Shown here in pieces: positions 1 to 10,528 of a DNA stretch of 64,000 nucleotides. Position numbers and translations under genes: made by a program. A model generated the notes under the pieces. It ran no database searches. It saw only the letters and a program-made list of their open reading frames with translations, and was not told where the DNA came from. Positions within the stretch are counted from its first letter, which is position 1; each line of letters begins with the position of its first letter. The DNA is from Austropuccinia psidii (lineage: Eukaryota > Basidiomycota > Pucciniomycetes > Pucciniales > Sphaerophragmiaceae): assembly GCA_023105745.1 (NCBI GenBank), contig JALGQZ010000013.1, positions 23,508,605 through 23,572,604 on the forward strand. Direction: 5' to 3'.

Positions 1-2
1 CT

Positions 3-1840
3 GAGCCTGAACTGATTCATGACAATATTTCCAGGGCTGAACCATTTTCATGTGGCAGAAATAGAAATATATCAATTCCAGTACAAAAACTGGTTCAGAG
101 CAGCCAAAGAAGAAGAGTGGGAAATATGCCCAAGCCTTTGGCAGGGGGCCATGAACTCCTACTTACACATCAAGAGCTTTCTGGGTCAGGAGAAGACCAT
201 AGAGCTCTTAGGAGGATGGAGCCCCATGTCTTGCAAAGACAAGGTCAAAAAGATAAAGAATTGGTTGAAGAACCAAAGTCTTTTATCCATAGACGAGAAG
301 AAGGAACTGGAAATGACTCCAGCTTTGGAGACAGAAGCCCCAGTGGCGTCTACCAGCTCCAAACCAGCTCCAGAAATGTCCAAAGACAATCCCAAAGGAC
401 CTCAGAAGAAGAAGAGAGGTCCCAAGAACCATCAAGGCAAGGGCAAAGGCAAAGGCAATTGGCACAGGATCCCCAAATTGGAGCTTTCAGCTGTGCACAG
501 TGTGTTCAACATGGCCAGAACTCTCATGGAATTCACAGCCAAGGAGCAGGAAAGGATGAACAGAACCTTTCCATGCAAATAGATCATATACAAAGAGTTA
601 TAAATGTAGAAATTGGTAAGCTTGATTCGAAGTTAACTAAAATAACATTGGATATTAATGATTTGAAAAAACATGACAAGAAATATACTGAATGGTATGA
701 ATTAACAAATGCCAAATTTGATTCAATTATCAATGCTTGTAGCAGAATTGAGAGTACATGTAAGATTCAGAATGATGAAATGGAAGATCTTTCTATTTTT
801 AAAATGAATGATCAACTTAAAACTCTACAAGATCATGTCTTGAAGATAGTTGAAAATACCAATCAGTTTGCTACACATTTAGCAAAAAGTGGCAGTGAAA
901 GGCAGAAGTTAAAAAATGAAATCATTGCAAATGTAGAACAAATTAATAAGAATTATGAACCACATATGCCAAGACATTCTACACCTTTTACTGAAGAAAA
1001 ACATTCTGTTAAAGGAAGTTTTACCCCACTTTTAGGAGAAAATATTGTCTCTGTTAAACATATCCCCAAATTTGAAGAATGGCCAACATTCTCTGGTGAA
1101 GGGAAATATAACCACATTGAATTCATCAGGACTATTGATATGTTTCAGGAAGACTTTAATATACCTGATGAAGTCATAGTGGGTAAATTACACTGTCTGT
1201 TTACCAAGACTGCAAAGAAATGGTATTACAAGATGAGGATAGATCATGGGAAAGATGATTGGTCTTGGTGGAAATCTGAAGTGATTACCAAATGGGCCAA
1301 TAATTCTTGGAGGTTTAAAATGGAGAATTCTTTTGAAAGTGTCATTTTTAACTCAAAGAAAGATAAACCACTTACTTGGTTCTTCAAGCAAAATGAAAGA
1401 TTATCTGCTTTACACCCAGATATGTCTGATACTATGATTAATATGAAAATATTAAGAAAGTGTGGAGGAGAACTGGAACATGCTATCAAAAGCAGATGTG
1501 TAGAGCCCTGTTCAACAGAGGACTACATTAATGCAATGGAAGATATCATTACCAGAACAAGAATTGGTAAAACTTGGACTAAAATCCCTATGGAATCCAA
1601 GATGGTCCCAAAGATTCCCAGAGAAGATAAAAGACCAGAAAGAACTGTCTTGAAGTGTCATAAATGTGGAAGTACTTCAAATTTTGCAAACACTTGCACC
1701 AAAAAGACAAAAATAAATGAAGTTCAAGTCATTGAAGAAATTCAGTGTACTGAAGAGAAAGAAGAATCTGATCAAGATTCTACAGTCTCTGAAGATACAC
1801 CAGTGGAGGACTATCCCATTGAAAACATTACAGCTTTCTT
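3..1840 (+). CDS. Gag of element A (5' partial, cut at the 3' end by element B)
   Basis: This is the structural Gag frame, open from base 3 and running 13 bases into the inserted LTR before stopping at 1853. The first 190 or so codons are Gln/Ser/Arg-rich and overlap frame X. A coiled-coil-like Lys/Asp/Asn-rich part follows at about 590-950. Then comes the conserved Gag core (about 1070-1570), with EEWPTFSGEGKYNHIEF, the Trp-rich WSWWKSE region and a KCGGELEHA motif. A retroviral-type zinc knuckle lies at 1656-1697 as Cys-X2-Cys-X4-Asn-X4-Cys, with Asn in place of the usual His, which should weaken zinc binding. An acidic linker (EEIQCTEEKEES) precedes the protease. The true start codon is left of the window. 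No nonsense mutation is seen. Confidence 0.88.
19..582 (+). CDS. Frame X of element A, overlapping gag in another frame (function unknown)
   Basis: A 187-codon open frame lies wholly within gag, in a different frame. Its protein resembles the out-of-frame products at the same place in elements B, C and E. Shared landmarks are a Lys/Glu/Trp-rich start, MNSYLHIKSFLGQE then GGWSPM (MNSYL, FL and GW recur elsewhere), a Lys/Pro/Gly-rich linker (GKGKGKGNW), then RIPK and SVFNMARTLMEF before the stop. The MNSYL to GWxPL block looks better conserved here than in the gag frame. A stop codon lies just upstream (13-15), so the ATG at 19 may be only the first Met after a break. No known family is recognised. 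The polar linker suggests a soluble or nucleic-acid-binding protein, which is inference. Confidence 0.6.
   Translation: MTIFPGLNHFHVAEIEIYQFQYKNWFRAAKEEEWEICPSLWQGAMNSYLHIKSFLGQEKTIELLGGWSPMSCKDKVKKIKNWLKNQSLLSIDEKKELEMTPALETEAPVASTSSKPAPEMSKDNPKGPQKKKRGPKNHQGKGKGKGNWHRIPKLELSAVHSVFNMARTLMEFTAKEQERMNRTFPCK
1836..1840. repeat. Left target-site duplication of element B (TTCTT)
   Basis: The five bases before the 5' LTR of B are identical to 12532-12536 after its 3' LTR. A perfect 5-bp duplication is typical of Ty3/gypsy integration and fixes the element boundaries. Confidence 0.95.
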
Positions 1841-2002
1841 TGTGAGCCTTTGAGATATGACCACATACCCAATAAGGTCACAAAAAAGACTCAGAATAAT
1901 TATACCTTTAATATAATTATATTAAAATTACTTAGAATAATTATACATTAAAAATAACTACTTAAATATACAAAAAATACCATAAATTGGTACAAAAATT
2001 GG

Positions 2003-2290
2003 TTTAACTTAGAAACCAATGAATCAACATGTAAAATAAATTATACCACTGGATTCCCCATGGTAAAATACACATATACCATTTTTATAGCATATCTGTA
2101 AAGTCAATATTTAATGAATTATAAGGTATAATACCTTATAAAAACCATAAAACCTTATTTATCTCAAGAACTAATGAGACAACATGTGAGATAAGTTGTA
2201 CCAATGGATTCCCCACGAAAATCCACACATAAAGCAATTAATAAGCTAATTTCCAAAGTTAATACTTAAGGAATTAACCTGAATATATGC
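2003..2290 (+). repeat. Imperfect tandem duplication within U3 of the B LTR
   Basis: Two units of about 140-150 bp share, in order, a Tyr/Ser-codon-like AACATGT block, an ATAAxTT block, TGGATTCCCCA (2050-2060 and 2205-2215), a CACATA block and a TTAATGAATTA or TTAAGGAATTA block. The same order recurs in the other B-type LTRs. A single copy of the TGGATTCCTCA block is found in E-type LTRs, so this may be a regulatory module. Confidence 0.6.
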
Positions 2291-3110
2291 ACTTTTTTGG
2301 TCAACGCATATATTCAAGGATCATAGCTAATATCTCCTAAACTATACATGATAGAATGATGAACCAAAAATAAAGTTACCACGTAATTACTGTAAGAAAA
2401 CAGATATGAACTTTATTTTACAAATTATAAACAAGGTTAAAGCCTATGATGAAATATTGATAAAAATCAACAGAGCTGTTGACCACTTTGTTGTGAAAGT
2501 ATTCCAAACTTAAAAAAAAGTATACAGTTGGGCTCTACTAGTTCATTCGTGAAGAATGATGTCATTTCTATTATTAAATTCAGGGTATAACCCCCTGAAA
2601 TCAAGGTTTGAAGTTTAAAATATTGAATTTCGACAGAAAAGATGAGTTATAAGAAAAATCATCAAAATTAGAGTTTTGATGATGTAATGAAAGGCTCTTG
2701 GCAGAATAATAAGGTTATGCCAGGCTATCAGAATTCACTCTCTGAATTGCTGTAGCGTGTAAATCTTAAAATTTATTGAGGATCAAAGTTTGAGCTTAAT
2801 TTGAGCAGTTATGATCACTCACACTAACCTTAATTTAAGTTTAACAGTCTTAAGAGTGATAAAATTGGTGAATACTATTAGTTTATGATTAAAACTAATA
2901 AAATCCACGAAATTTGGGGTTCTGCCAAGCCTCTGAAGTCATCAAACGTAGAGTTATAGTGATAACTCTAAATAATGGTGTAATAATGATGTAATATGGT
3001 TTGATAATGATGTAATCATCTTCAAACCTTAAAATATTGATCATTTCCAGTGGGTATGATCAGTACACGTCTACTAGAAGCCTGTTGGACTCTAGGAGGG
3101 AGGTATTTAC

Positions 3111-3118
3111 TATAAATA
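3111..3118 (+). promoter_or_regulatory. TATA box of the B 5' LTR promoter
   Basis: TATAAATA followed by a pyrimidine-rich stretch (CTCTATTTCCCCCTCAG). The equivalent site in the 3' LTR is 11796-11803, and B-type LTRs F, G and I have the same placement. It is the expected Pol II core promoter for the element RNA; the start site itself is not determined. Confidence 0.75.
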
Positions 3119-3868
3119 GAGCTCTTTTTACTCTATTTCCCCCTCAGACGCATCAAAAACATTAAATCAATTAAATCAAAGGTAATTTCTTTATTCTTTA
3201 TATATAAAAGTATTATATTATTAAAGACCAAAGACCACCTTGTTGTAATCATCTATTTTGACGTGATTAAATCATTTATTTAATTGTTTTTGCTAAAAAT
3301 CTCTTTAAAAACTCATTTCCACGTTAAAATCCAGAATAATTTGTAATTTTCTTTATTTTTATTGTAAATACAATTTGAAAAAGTTGTATTTATATTTTTT
3401 GGCATAAAATATTTCAAAATTATTATATTAAGTGTTAAAAGTAGGTTATTTTCTCTTATTATAATAATTTCTCTATTATTACTCTCTTAATAATTCTTTA
3501 ATTAATATAAATAGTATTTATATTAATTCATAGCTTTAATATTAGTAATATTATTGTTATTAATTGTTTTTTATTAATAAAAAGCAATTTTTTACGCCTT
3601 TATTATTTGTTGGTAACAATAATAAAGAGCTTTTTAAATATATTAATTATTTTATATTAATATATTTATTTATTATATTATATTTTCATAATATAAATTA
3701 TATTATTATATTTATTTAATAATATAATTATTTTGCGCCATAATAATAATAATTATTTATTATTATTATATTTTTAATCTTATTTATTCAATTCATAAGG
3801 ACATTCAGAGTACAATAAGTAATAAATTATTAATTTTTACTTATTGTTTCATAGTCAAACCTTACATT

Positions 3869-3886
3869 TGGGGGCCTGGCCGTGAT
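3869..3886 (+). other. Primer-binding site of element B
   Basis: TGGGGGCCTGGCCGTGAT begins two bases after the LTR end, the usual PBS position. The E and C elements have the same site but with CA for TG at the 9th and 10th bases. The priming tRNA is not identified from sequence alone. Confidence 0.7.
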
Positions 3887-4386
3887 ATTTACTTAAAAGA
3901 CCTTTAAAAAGATTCTAATTGGGTTTATCCAATAATAAATTATATTTATAATCATAAAATTATATAATAATTTTATATTTTATTGATTTTAAAAGCTATT
4001 GAGGCATTTGGAAAGCAATTGTACTGTCTTACACGTGGTTTTTTCACATCCTTAGACTTGCAAGAACCTTCTTTGAGTGACTCTAGTGATTAAAAAAGAT
4101 AATTTATAAATTAAAAATAATTTTTTATAATTTAATTTTGTAAAAGAATCATATTCATTTTTTATTTTATTCTTTAAAAATAAAAATATAAAAAATATTA
4201 AAAAATATAAGAAAAAAAACCAATAAAAAAAAAAAAGTTATTTTTTTTATTAATTTTTATTCATTTCTTTATTCATTTCAAATTTTTAAAAAAGATATAA
4301 AAGCAATTTTGCCGTGGAAAATTGCCATATCTTGCCAAAAAATAACACTTCTTATAAAAAGACTTATATTTATTTGTCTTTTTTAG
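3887..4386 (+). other. Untranslated leader of element B, no gene
   Basis: A 500-base very AT-rich leader with long A and T runs (for example 4200-4260). It ends in TTTTTTAG immediately before the exon-like sequence TGTTTGAAG. E has ATTTTAG before TGTCTGAAA at the same place, so the AG at 4385-4386 looks like a splice acceptor. No donor was assigned. Confidence 0.5.
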
Positions 4387-4536
4387 TGTTTGAAGATAAC
4401 CCAACAGAAGACAACCAAACTACTGTTGAGAGATTGGTGGAAGAAACTTGTCAAAGTTCTCCAACACCAGTTATCACCAAAAGAAAGAAAGCTAAGAAAT
4501 GAGACTTTCCAGGACCCACCATTCAAGACTCTGAAG
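4387..4536 (+). pseudogene. Probable upstream exon of frame X in element B
   Basis: The frame encodes an acidic then basic peptide (FEDNPTEDNQTT to KRKKAKK), is broken by TGA at 4500-4502, and continues in frame to a GTGAGC donor at 4537. No in-frame ATG is seen. Its position and phase match the exon at 36228-36425 of element E, although the protein sequences are very different. It is called by analogy only. Confidence 0.4.
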
Positions 4537-4622
4537 GTGAGCACCTCTTTTATAATTGCCATAAAAAGAATTTTTATCCTAAAATACTTTTATTTCTTAT
4601 TTTCTTAAATTATGACTACCAG
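4537..4622 (+). other. Probable 86-nt intron spanning the gag start codon of element B
   Basis: The donor is G|GTGAGC at 4537 and the acceptor is CCAG ending at 4622. The gag ATG (4612-4614) lies inside it, 8 bases before the AG. Splicing would remove that ATG and join phase 1 to the X frame. Comparable introns occur at 36426-36490 (E) and 23869-23931 (C, minus strand). Inferred from comparison of copies, with no RNA evidence. Confidence 0.5.
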
Positions 4623-7600
4623 AAGAGGTTCCCAATACTCCATCCAATCAGATGGAGCTGGACTCAGAGGTAGAACTGATCCCTCAAAAGGGAAAAGAAA
4701 GGGCAATATCCCCAGTGGAACAGAATCCACACAAGGAAGTGCCTTATCCCAAAGGCAAGTCCCAGAAATGCCCATGATATCTGAACCTGAATTGGAGCTA
4801 AGTATGAGTAACTCAAATAGGTACAAATCACATTCAGAGGGCTCAAATAGACATCTACATGAGCCAGTACAAGCAGTATTACACAGTGTACAAGGACAAA
4901 GATTGGGAAATGCTGCCTCAAATACACCAAGGAGTGATGAACTCCTGGCACATCCTGAAAAAGTTCCTCAAAGAGGAGGAGATAGTGAAATACTCCAATG
5001 GATGGAATCCACTGTCATCCAAACCTCAAATCAAAAAAATCAAGGATTACCACGCCAAAAAGAGGGAGGCAACCAAGGAAGAAGCCCCAGTAGCTTCTAC
5101 CAGCAAGCCCCAAGCCAGCCCACTTCCCCAAGAAGGGAAGAAGAACAAGAAAAAGCATTGGAGGAAACCAGATTCCCCAAGCTACAGGATCCCAAGAATC
5201 CAAAAGGATGCCATGGACAATGTTTTCAACATGGCCAGAACCTTGATGGAATTCAAGGACAAGGAAGAGCAAAGAATGAGACAACCTCATTTCCCAAAGA
5301 AATAACCTTTTCCAAAGATGTTGTAAATACTTTAACAGAAATTAAAAATAGTATATTACCTCTAAAAGAAATTAAAGATAGCTTATTATCACTACAAGAA
5401 ATAAATAACAATTTATCTTCTTTAACAAAAATTGTTGTGCAAAACAAGAAAGAAATTGACAACATTAAGTTTATTGTTGAAAATAATAAACCAAAGAATT
5501 TAATTGACAATACTCAAAAATTAATACAAGAACAACAAGAACTGTATAAATACATAAAAGATATCAAAGACAAGACTTTGACAATCAATTATGATGTGAG
5601 TATTGACAATCTTACAGAAAAATTAAATAAATTAAGTATTTCTGTAGAAAAATTTGAAGAAAAGACTTCATCACACCAAAAATTACTTTGGGACCATGTG
5701 TAAAAAAGTGATGAAGCAAGAATGCATCTGAAAGATGATATTCAGAGTGAAATAAGGCTTATTACTGAAAAAATGGATAAAATTAATGAGGCTAATTTAA
5801 ATATGCCAAAGTTATCAACACCATTTTCTCATATAAGAAGCCCTGTTAAAACACAAGAGGAATTGTCAAATCCTTTCATAACAGACTTGAGTCACCAAGA
5901 TAATAACCAAGTCTTAATGAAGGAAGCACCTCAATTGAAGGAATGGCCAACATTCACAGGAGAAGGTGAATATGACCACATGTCATTTATTAAAACAATT
6001 GACATGTTACAAGAAGACTATTCCATACCAGATGAATTAATCACTGCAAGATTACATTCATTGTTTGAGAAATCTGCAAAAAGATGGTATTATGGCATAA
6101 GACAAACAAATGGTAAAAATACCTGGTCTTGGTGGAAACAAGAAATAATCACCAAGTGGGAAAATGATGCCTGGAGGTATAAGATAGAAAATGCATTTGA
6201 AAACTCTTTCTTTGACCCAGAGAAAGACAAACCTTTAACTTGGTTCTTGAAACAAGTTGAAAGGCTTAATGCAATGTACCCAGAAATGTCACAAAAGATG
6301 GTGCACATGAAAATACTTAAAAAATGTGGAGGGGAACTAGAACATGCCCTAAGAAGCAGGTGTATAGAACCATGCTCCACAGAAGAGTATATAAATGCAC
6401 TAGAAGATATAGTGACAAGAACAAAAATTGGCAGGACTTGGAAAAAATTGGACATTAAAAGCCCAAATAAACCATTTATCAAAAAAGATAAATCAAAAGA
6501 ATCCTTTAAGCCCAATCCATCCAACAATAATGAGCAAAGAAAATGCCATAAATGTGGGGGTATTGGACACTTAGCCAATAATTGCCTTAAAAAAGCAAAG
6601 ATTAATGAAATTGTGGAAACAGAAAACCACAATGACAAAGAAGAGGAATCTGACTCTGAAAAAGAGACAGAAGAGTCAGAAAGCTCTGAAAGTGATGAAA
6701 TCAATATAATTAATGCACAAATTAATAATATTGATATAATTTATGAAGTACTGGATGTTAATTCAAGCTTACCACAAGTTGGAACATCTGACACAAACCT
6801 GACAAACATACAAGATGCCAAAATGTATAGAACCAAACCTGCAAGAGGAATGGGATATACAGCTGGAAAATCAAGTATAAGTATTGTTATGGTTGATAAC
6901 CAAGAAGGAAAATTTAACTTGGATACAGGAGCATATTGCACTTGTGTTGGCAAAAGTTATTTAAAAACCATTGTCCCAAACTGGCAAGAAAAACTTATGC
7001 CAATACAAGGTGTCAAATTTAGTAGTGCAAGTGAGAGCATGAAGCCCCTTGGAATAATTGATTTAACACTAATTTTTCCTCATCACTCACAATGTGTCAG
7101 AATTAAAGTAGAGTTTGTAGTAATGGACAACTGTACTAGTAATCATTTCATACTTGGGAATGACTACTTATCAATCTACGGTATAGATATCTCCAACCAA
7201 AAAGACAGATATTTTACCATAGGAGATAACAAAAGACAAAAGTTTGGCTTCTTAAATAACAAAAAACAAATCACAGTTATTAAGAAGGAAGAAAAAATTC
7301 CAGAAAAAGAACTTTTTATATCTGAACAACTTAAAGAGGAAGAATTCAATCAAGAATTAACAGAAAAAATGAAAGAAAAATTGATTGACCTCTTATTTAA
7401 GTATAAAAATGCCTTTGCAACTGACAAAGAGCCACTAGGTGCCATAATTGGACATGAAGTGGATATAATTCTTAATGTAGAAAAGCCTTACCCACCTTTA
7501 TTAAGAAGACCTGCTTATCCAGCCAGTCCAAGGGCTAGAGAAGCCTTAGAGGTGCACATTAAAGAGTTAATGGACCTTGGAGTATTAAGAAAGGTTGGAC

Positions 7601-10410
7601 ATAATGAACAAGTAGAAGTTACTACACCTGTCATTATAACTTGGCATAATGGAAAATCAAGGATGGTAGGAGACTTCAGAGCCCTGAACACCTATACCAT
7701 TCCAGACAGATATCCGATACCTAGAATCCATGAGACATTGACCCAATTGTCACAAGCTAAGTTCATCACAGCTATGGATGCTCTTAAGGGTTTTCATCAA
7801 AATGTCTTAACAGACAATGCCAAGAAACTACTAAGAATAATAGTCCATTGTGGAATTTTTGAATACTTAAGAATGCCATTTGGGATAAAAAATGCACCTT
7901 CCCATTATCAAATAATGATGAATACCATATTCCCTGAAGAATTATCAGAAGGATGGTTAATTATCTATATTGATGATATCATAGTTTGCTCAGAAACTTG
8001 GGAAAATCACCTTACAAGACTAGAAAGGGTACTACAAAAAATAGTCCAAGTGAATATGAAAATTTCCTTGAAAAAGTGTCATTTTGCATATAGTGAATTA
8101 AAAGCACTAGGACATGTTGTATCTGGACTTAGGCTAGGCATAGACAAAAATAAAGTAGCAGCAGTACTACTCAAACCAATGCCTCAAACCAAAAAAGAGA
8201 TGAAATCATTTTTAGGATTTGCTGGTTACTACAGACAGCATATAAAGGACTTTGGAAAAATTGCCAAATCCTTATATAAATTATTTGACCAACAAACAGT
8301 TTATGAAATGACTGAAGAAAGGGTCAAGGCATATGAAGAATTGAAAAATTCACTAACAAATTCCCCATTTCTTCTAATGCCAGATTGGAAACTACCTTTC
8401 AAACTATACATTGATGCTTGTGGAGGAGGATTAGGTGCTGCACTTCACCAAACACAAATTATCAATGATAAACCAGTGGAAGGACCAATTTGTTTCATTT
8501 CAAGGCAAATAAAGCCAACAGAAGCAATGTATGGAGCAAGCCAAATGGAATGCTTATGCCTAGTGTGGGCTTTAGAAAAACTGCATTATTATTTGGATGG
8601 CACAGTATTTGATGTAATCACAGACTGTAATGATGTGAAATCACTATTAAATATGAAGACTCCAAATAGACATATGCTGAGATGGCAAATTGCTATCCAA
8701 GAATATAGAGCAAATATGACTATTGTACATTAATCTGGAAATATTCATAAAAATGCAGATGGTCTTAGCAGATGGGCTTTAGCAAATACCCCTGACAATC
8801 CAGCATGGGTACCACAAGAAGAGCACCATATAGAAGGAATATGTGTCACAGACATAGGCACAGAATTCTTTAATCAAGTTAAAGAAAGCTATAAGACAGA
8901 CAAAAATTGCCATATCTTAAGCCAACTTCTAATGAAAGACTGCAAAGATCCATCACTTTCATCAAAACTAGATGAAATATGGAAAAAGGCATATGATGAA
9001 GGAAGATTCCACCTCCTTGATGGAATCCTTTACCATAGAACAAAACACACATGTGTTATGGCCTTAACAGATAGAACACTAATAAACACTATTTTACATG
9101 AATGTCATGATAGTGTTGCATCTGGACATCTCTCAGAAGATAGGACACTAGAGAGGGTGAAAACCTGCTCTTGGTAGCCAAATTGGAAGAAAGATGTTGC
9201 AGAGTACTGCCAAACCTGTGACAGATGTCAAAAAGCCAACAGAGCCACAGGAAAGAAATTTGAAATGATGATCCAAATCCAAGAACCAAAATCCCCATGG
9301 GAAATAGTTCATATGGATTGGGTAACAGCACTACCTCCAGGAGGAGACAGGAGCTATAATGCATGTCTAGTGTTAGTTGACAGGTACAGTAAAACTCCCA
9401 TGTTCTTACCATGTCATAAAGATGACACAGCTATGGATACAGCCATAATGATATGGAATAAAGTCATTAGCCACACAGGCTTATTCCAAAATATTATAAG
9501 TGACAGAGACCCAAAGCTCACTTCAGCATTATAGACAAATCTCCATAACTTATTTGGGACAAAGGTATCATTCTCAACAGCTTACCATCCCCAAACTGAT
9601 GGTTTAGCAGAAAGAATGATACAGACCTTAGAGGACATGATCAGAAGATTCTGTGCTTATGGGCTAGAATTCAAAGATTCTGATGGTTTTACCCATGATT
9701 GGTGTACACTAATACCAGCACTTGAACTGGCATATAAGACATCAATCCATTCTTCTACTGGCAAAACACCAGCAATGCTAGAGAAAGGTTGGAATCCAAG
9801 ACTTCCTTATGATACCCTCAAAAAGGACTTAGTGGACATACATCCAACAGCAAGCAGTTTCAAGATAATGCTTGACAAAGCAAGACACCATGCAAACAGA
9901 TGCATGCAAGACTCTTTCAAATATGCAAAAGAAAGATGGGACAAAAGTCATAAACCACCTGACTTCAAAATAGGAGATTTGGTATTAGTATCAACTCTTA
10001 ACTTTAATAACATAAAAGGACCAAAGAAATTGAAAGATTCCTTTGCAGGACCATTTATGGTAAAAGCACTTCATGGACCCAATGCTGTACAATTGGAACT
10101 TACAGGTGATTTAATGAATAAACACCCAACTTTCCCTGTAAGTCTTATAAAACCTTACAGCTCAAGTGACAAGGAATTATTTCCACTAAGAAATAAACCC
10201 CCACTTAAAATTCCCCCTTTGGAAGAAGGAGAAGAAAAAAGAATTGTAAAAGTCCTTAAAGAAAGAAGGACAAGGAACAAAAAAGAAAGAGAATACCTTG
10301 TAAGGTATAGAAATTCAACTCAAGAAGATGAATGGCTACTTGAGAAAGATATAACAAATTCTGATAAACTACTGAGGAGGTTTAGACATGAAAGAAAACC
10401 TAAAGAATAA
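4612..10410 (+). pseudogene. Gag-pol polyprotein of element B, four in-frame stops and no frameshift
   Basis: One frame of 1933 codons encodes Gag plus the replication enzymes. The CCHC knuckle is at about residues 645-658 (Cys 6544, Cys 6553, His 6568, Cys 6583). The protease DTG is at 6922 (residue 771) and the RT YIDD at 7966-7977 (about 1119). RNase H has LYIDACGGG and VITDCN. The integrase has an HHCC region (about 9097-9230) and a catalytic triad of Asp 9316, Asp 9502 and Glu 9610, with exact D-35-E spacing between the last two. The C-terminus has a chromodomain-like EYLVRYRNSTQEDEWL tail, which in chromoviruses steers integration to chromatin marks. Stops are TAA 5701, TAA 8731, TAG 9175 and TAG 9532; the last two replace conserved Trp. 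The ATG at 4612 is chosen because the frame opens there and E starts gag equivalently. Confidence 0.95.
4859..5305 (+). CDS. Frame X of element B, overlapping gag (function unknown)
   Basis: A 148-codon frame in +2 relative to the window, overlapping gag. It aligns by eye with X of A and E: YKDKDWEMLPQIHQGVMNSW, KKFLKEEE, NGWNPL, a Lys-rich linker (GKKNKKKHWRK), then YRIPRIQKDAMDNVFNMARTLMEF and a basic end. Upstream the same frame can be followed back to the acceptor at 4622, but it has stops around 4770-4810, so X is either broken here or starts at the ATG at 4859. Element A has a stop at the corresponding point, so this break may be old or reflect another exon. Function unrecognised. Confidence 0.55.
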   Translation: MSQYKQYYTVYKDKDWEMLPQIHQGVMNSWHILKKFLKEEEIVKYSNGWNPLSSKPQIKKIKDYHAKKREATKEEAPVASTSKPQASPLPQEGKKNKKKHWRKPDSPSYRIPRIQKDAMDNVFNMARTLMEFKDKEEQRMRQPHFPKK

Positions 10411-10516
10411 CAAAATCAAGCATTATTGAGCTTCAGGACTGATAAAGTCTAATGAAGAGGTAGGACAGTGGATGATACCCTAATCACACATATCGGATTG
10501 TGGTACAATCTTTTTT

Positions 10517-10528
10517 GGTGGTAGGGAA
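10517..10528 (+). other. Polypurine tract of element B
   Basis: GGTGGTAGGGAA lies directly against the 3' LTR, after a T run. This is the expected plus-strand primer position. One or two T residues interrupt the purines. Confidence 0.8.

Larger units (their letters stand above)
1841..3866 (+). repeat. 5' LTR of element B (2026 bp)
   Basis: It begins TGTGAGCC and ends CCTTACA. U3 holds two related imperfect repeat units (about 2003-2140 and 2157-2290), each with a TGGATTCCCCA core. A TATA box is at 3111-3118, followed by a pyrimidine-rich stretch likely to contain the transcription start. The last 600 bases are extremely AT-rich (TATTAT-type runs). It is nearly identical to 10529-12531, but carries about 23 bp near 3685 that the 3' copy lacks. 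Confidence 0.96.

Noticed and set aside
186..395. Antisense frames over gag (for example 186-395, 6090-6704, 36777-37508, 38052-38717, 41736-42470 on the minus strand)
   Set aside because: These are mirror frames of gag-pol coding sequence, hydrophobic or Ser/Leu-rich by composition, with no independent start, motif or conservation.
3131..3150. Tf1/sushi-type self-priming, with a C-run at the likely RNA 5' end (CCCCCTCA in B, GCCCCACT in E) pairing to TGGGGG of the PBS
   Set aside because: Only about five bases pair in each family and the flanks do not extend the match. The RNA start is not known.
3480..3760. AT-rich inverted-repeat stretch in the B LTR as a replication origin or structured RNA
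   Set aside because: Low-complexity TATTAT runs give trivial palindromes. Nothing specific supports a function.
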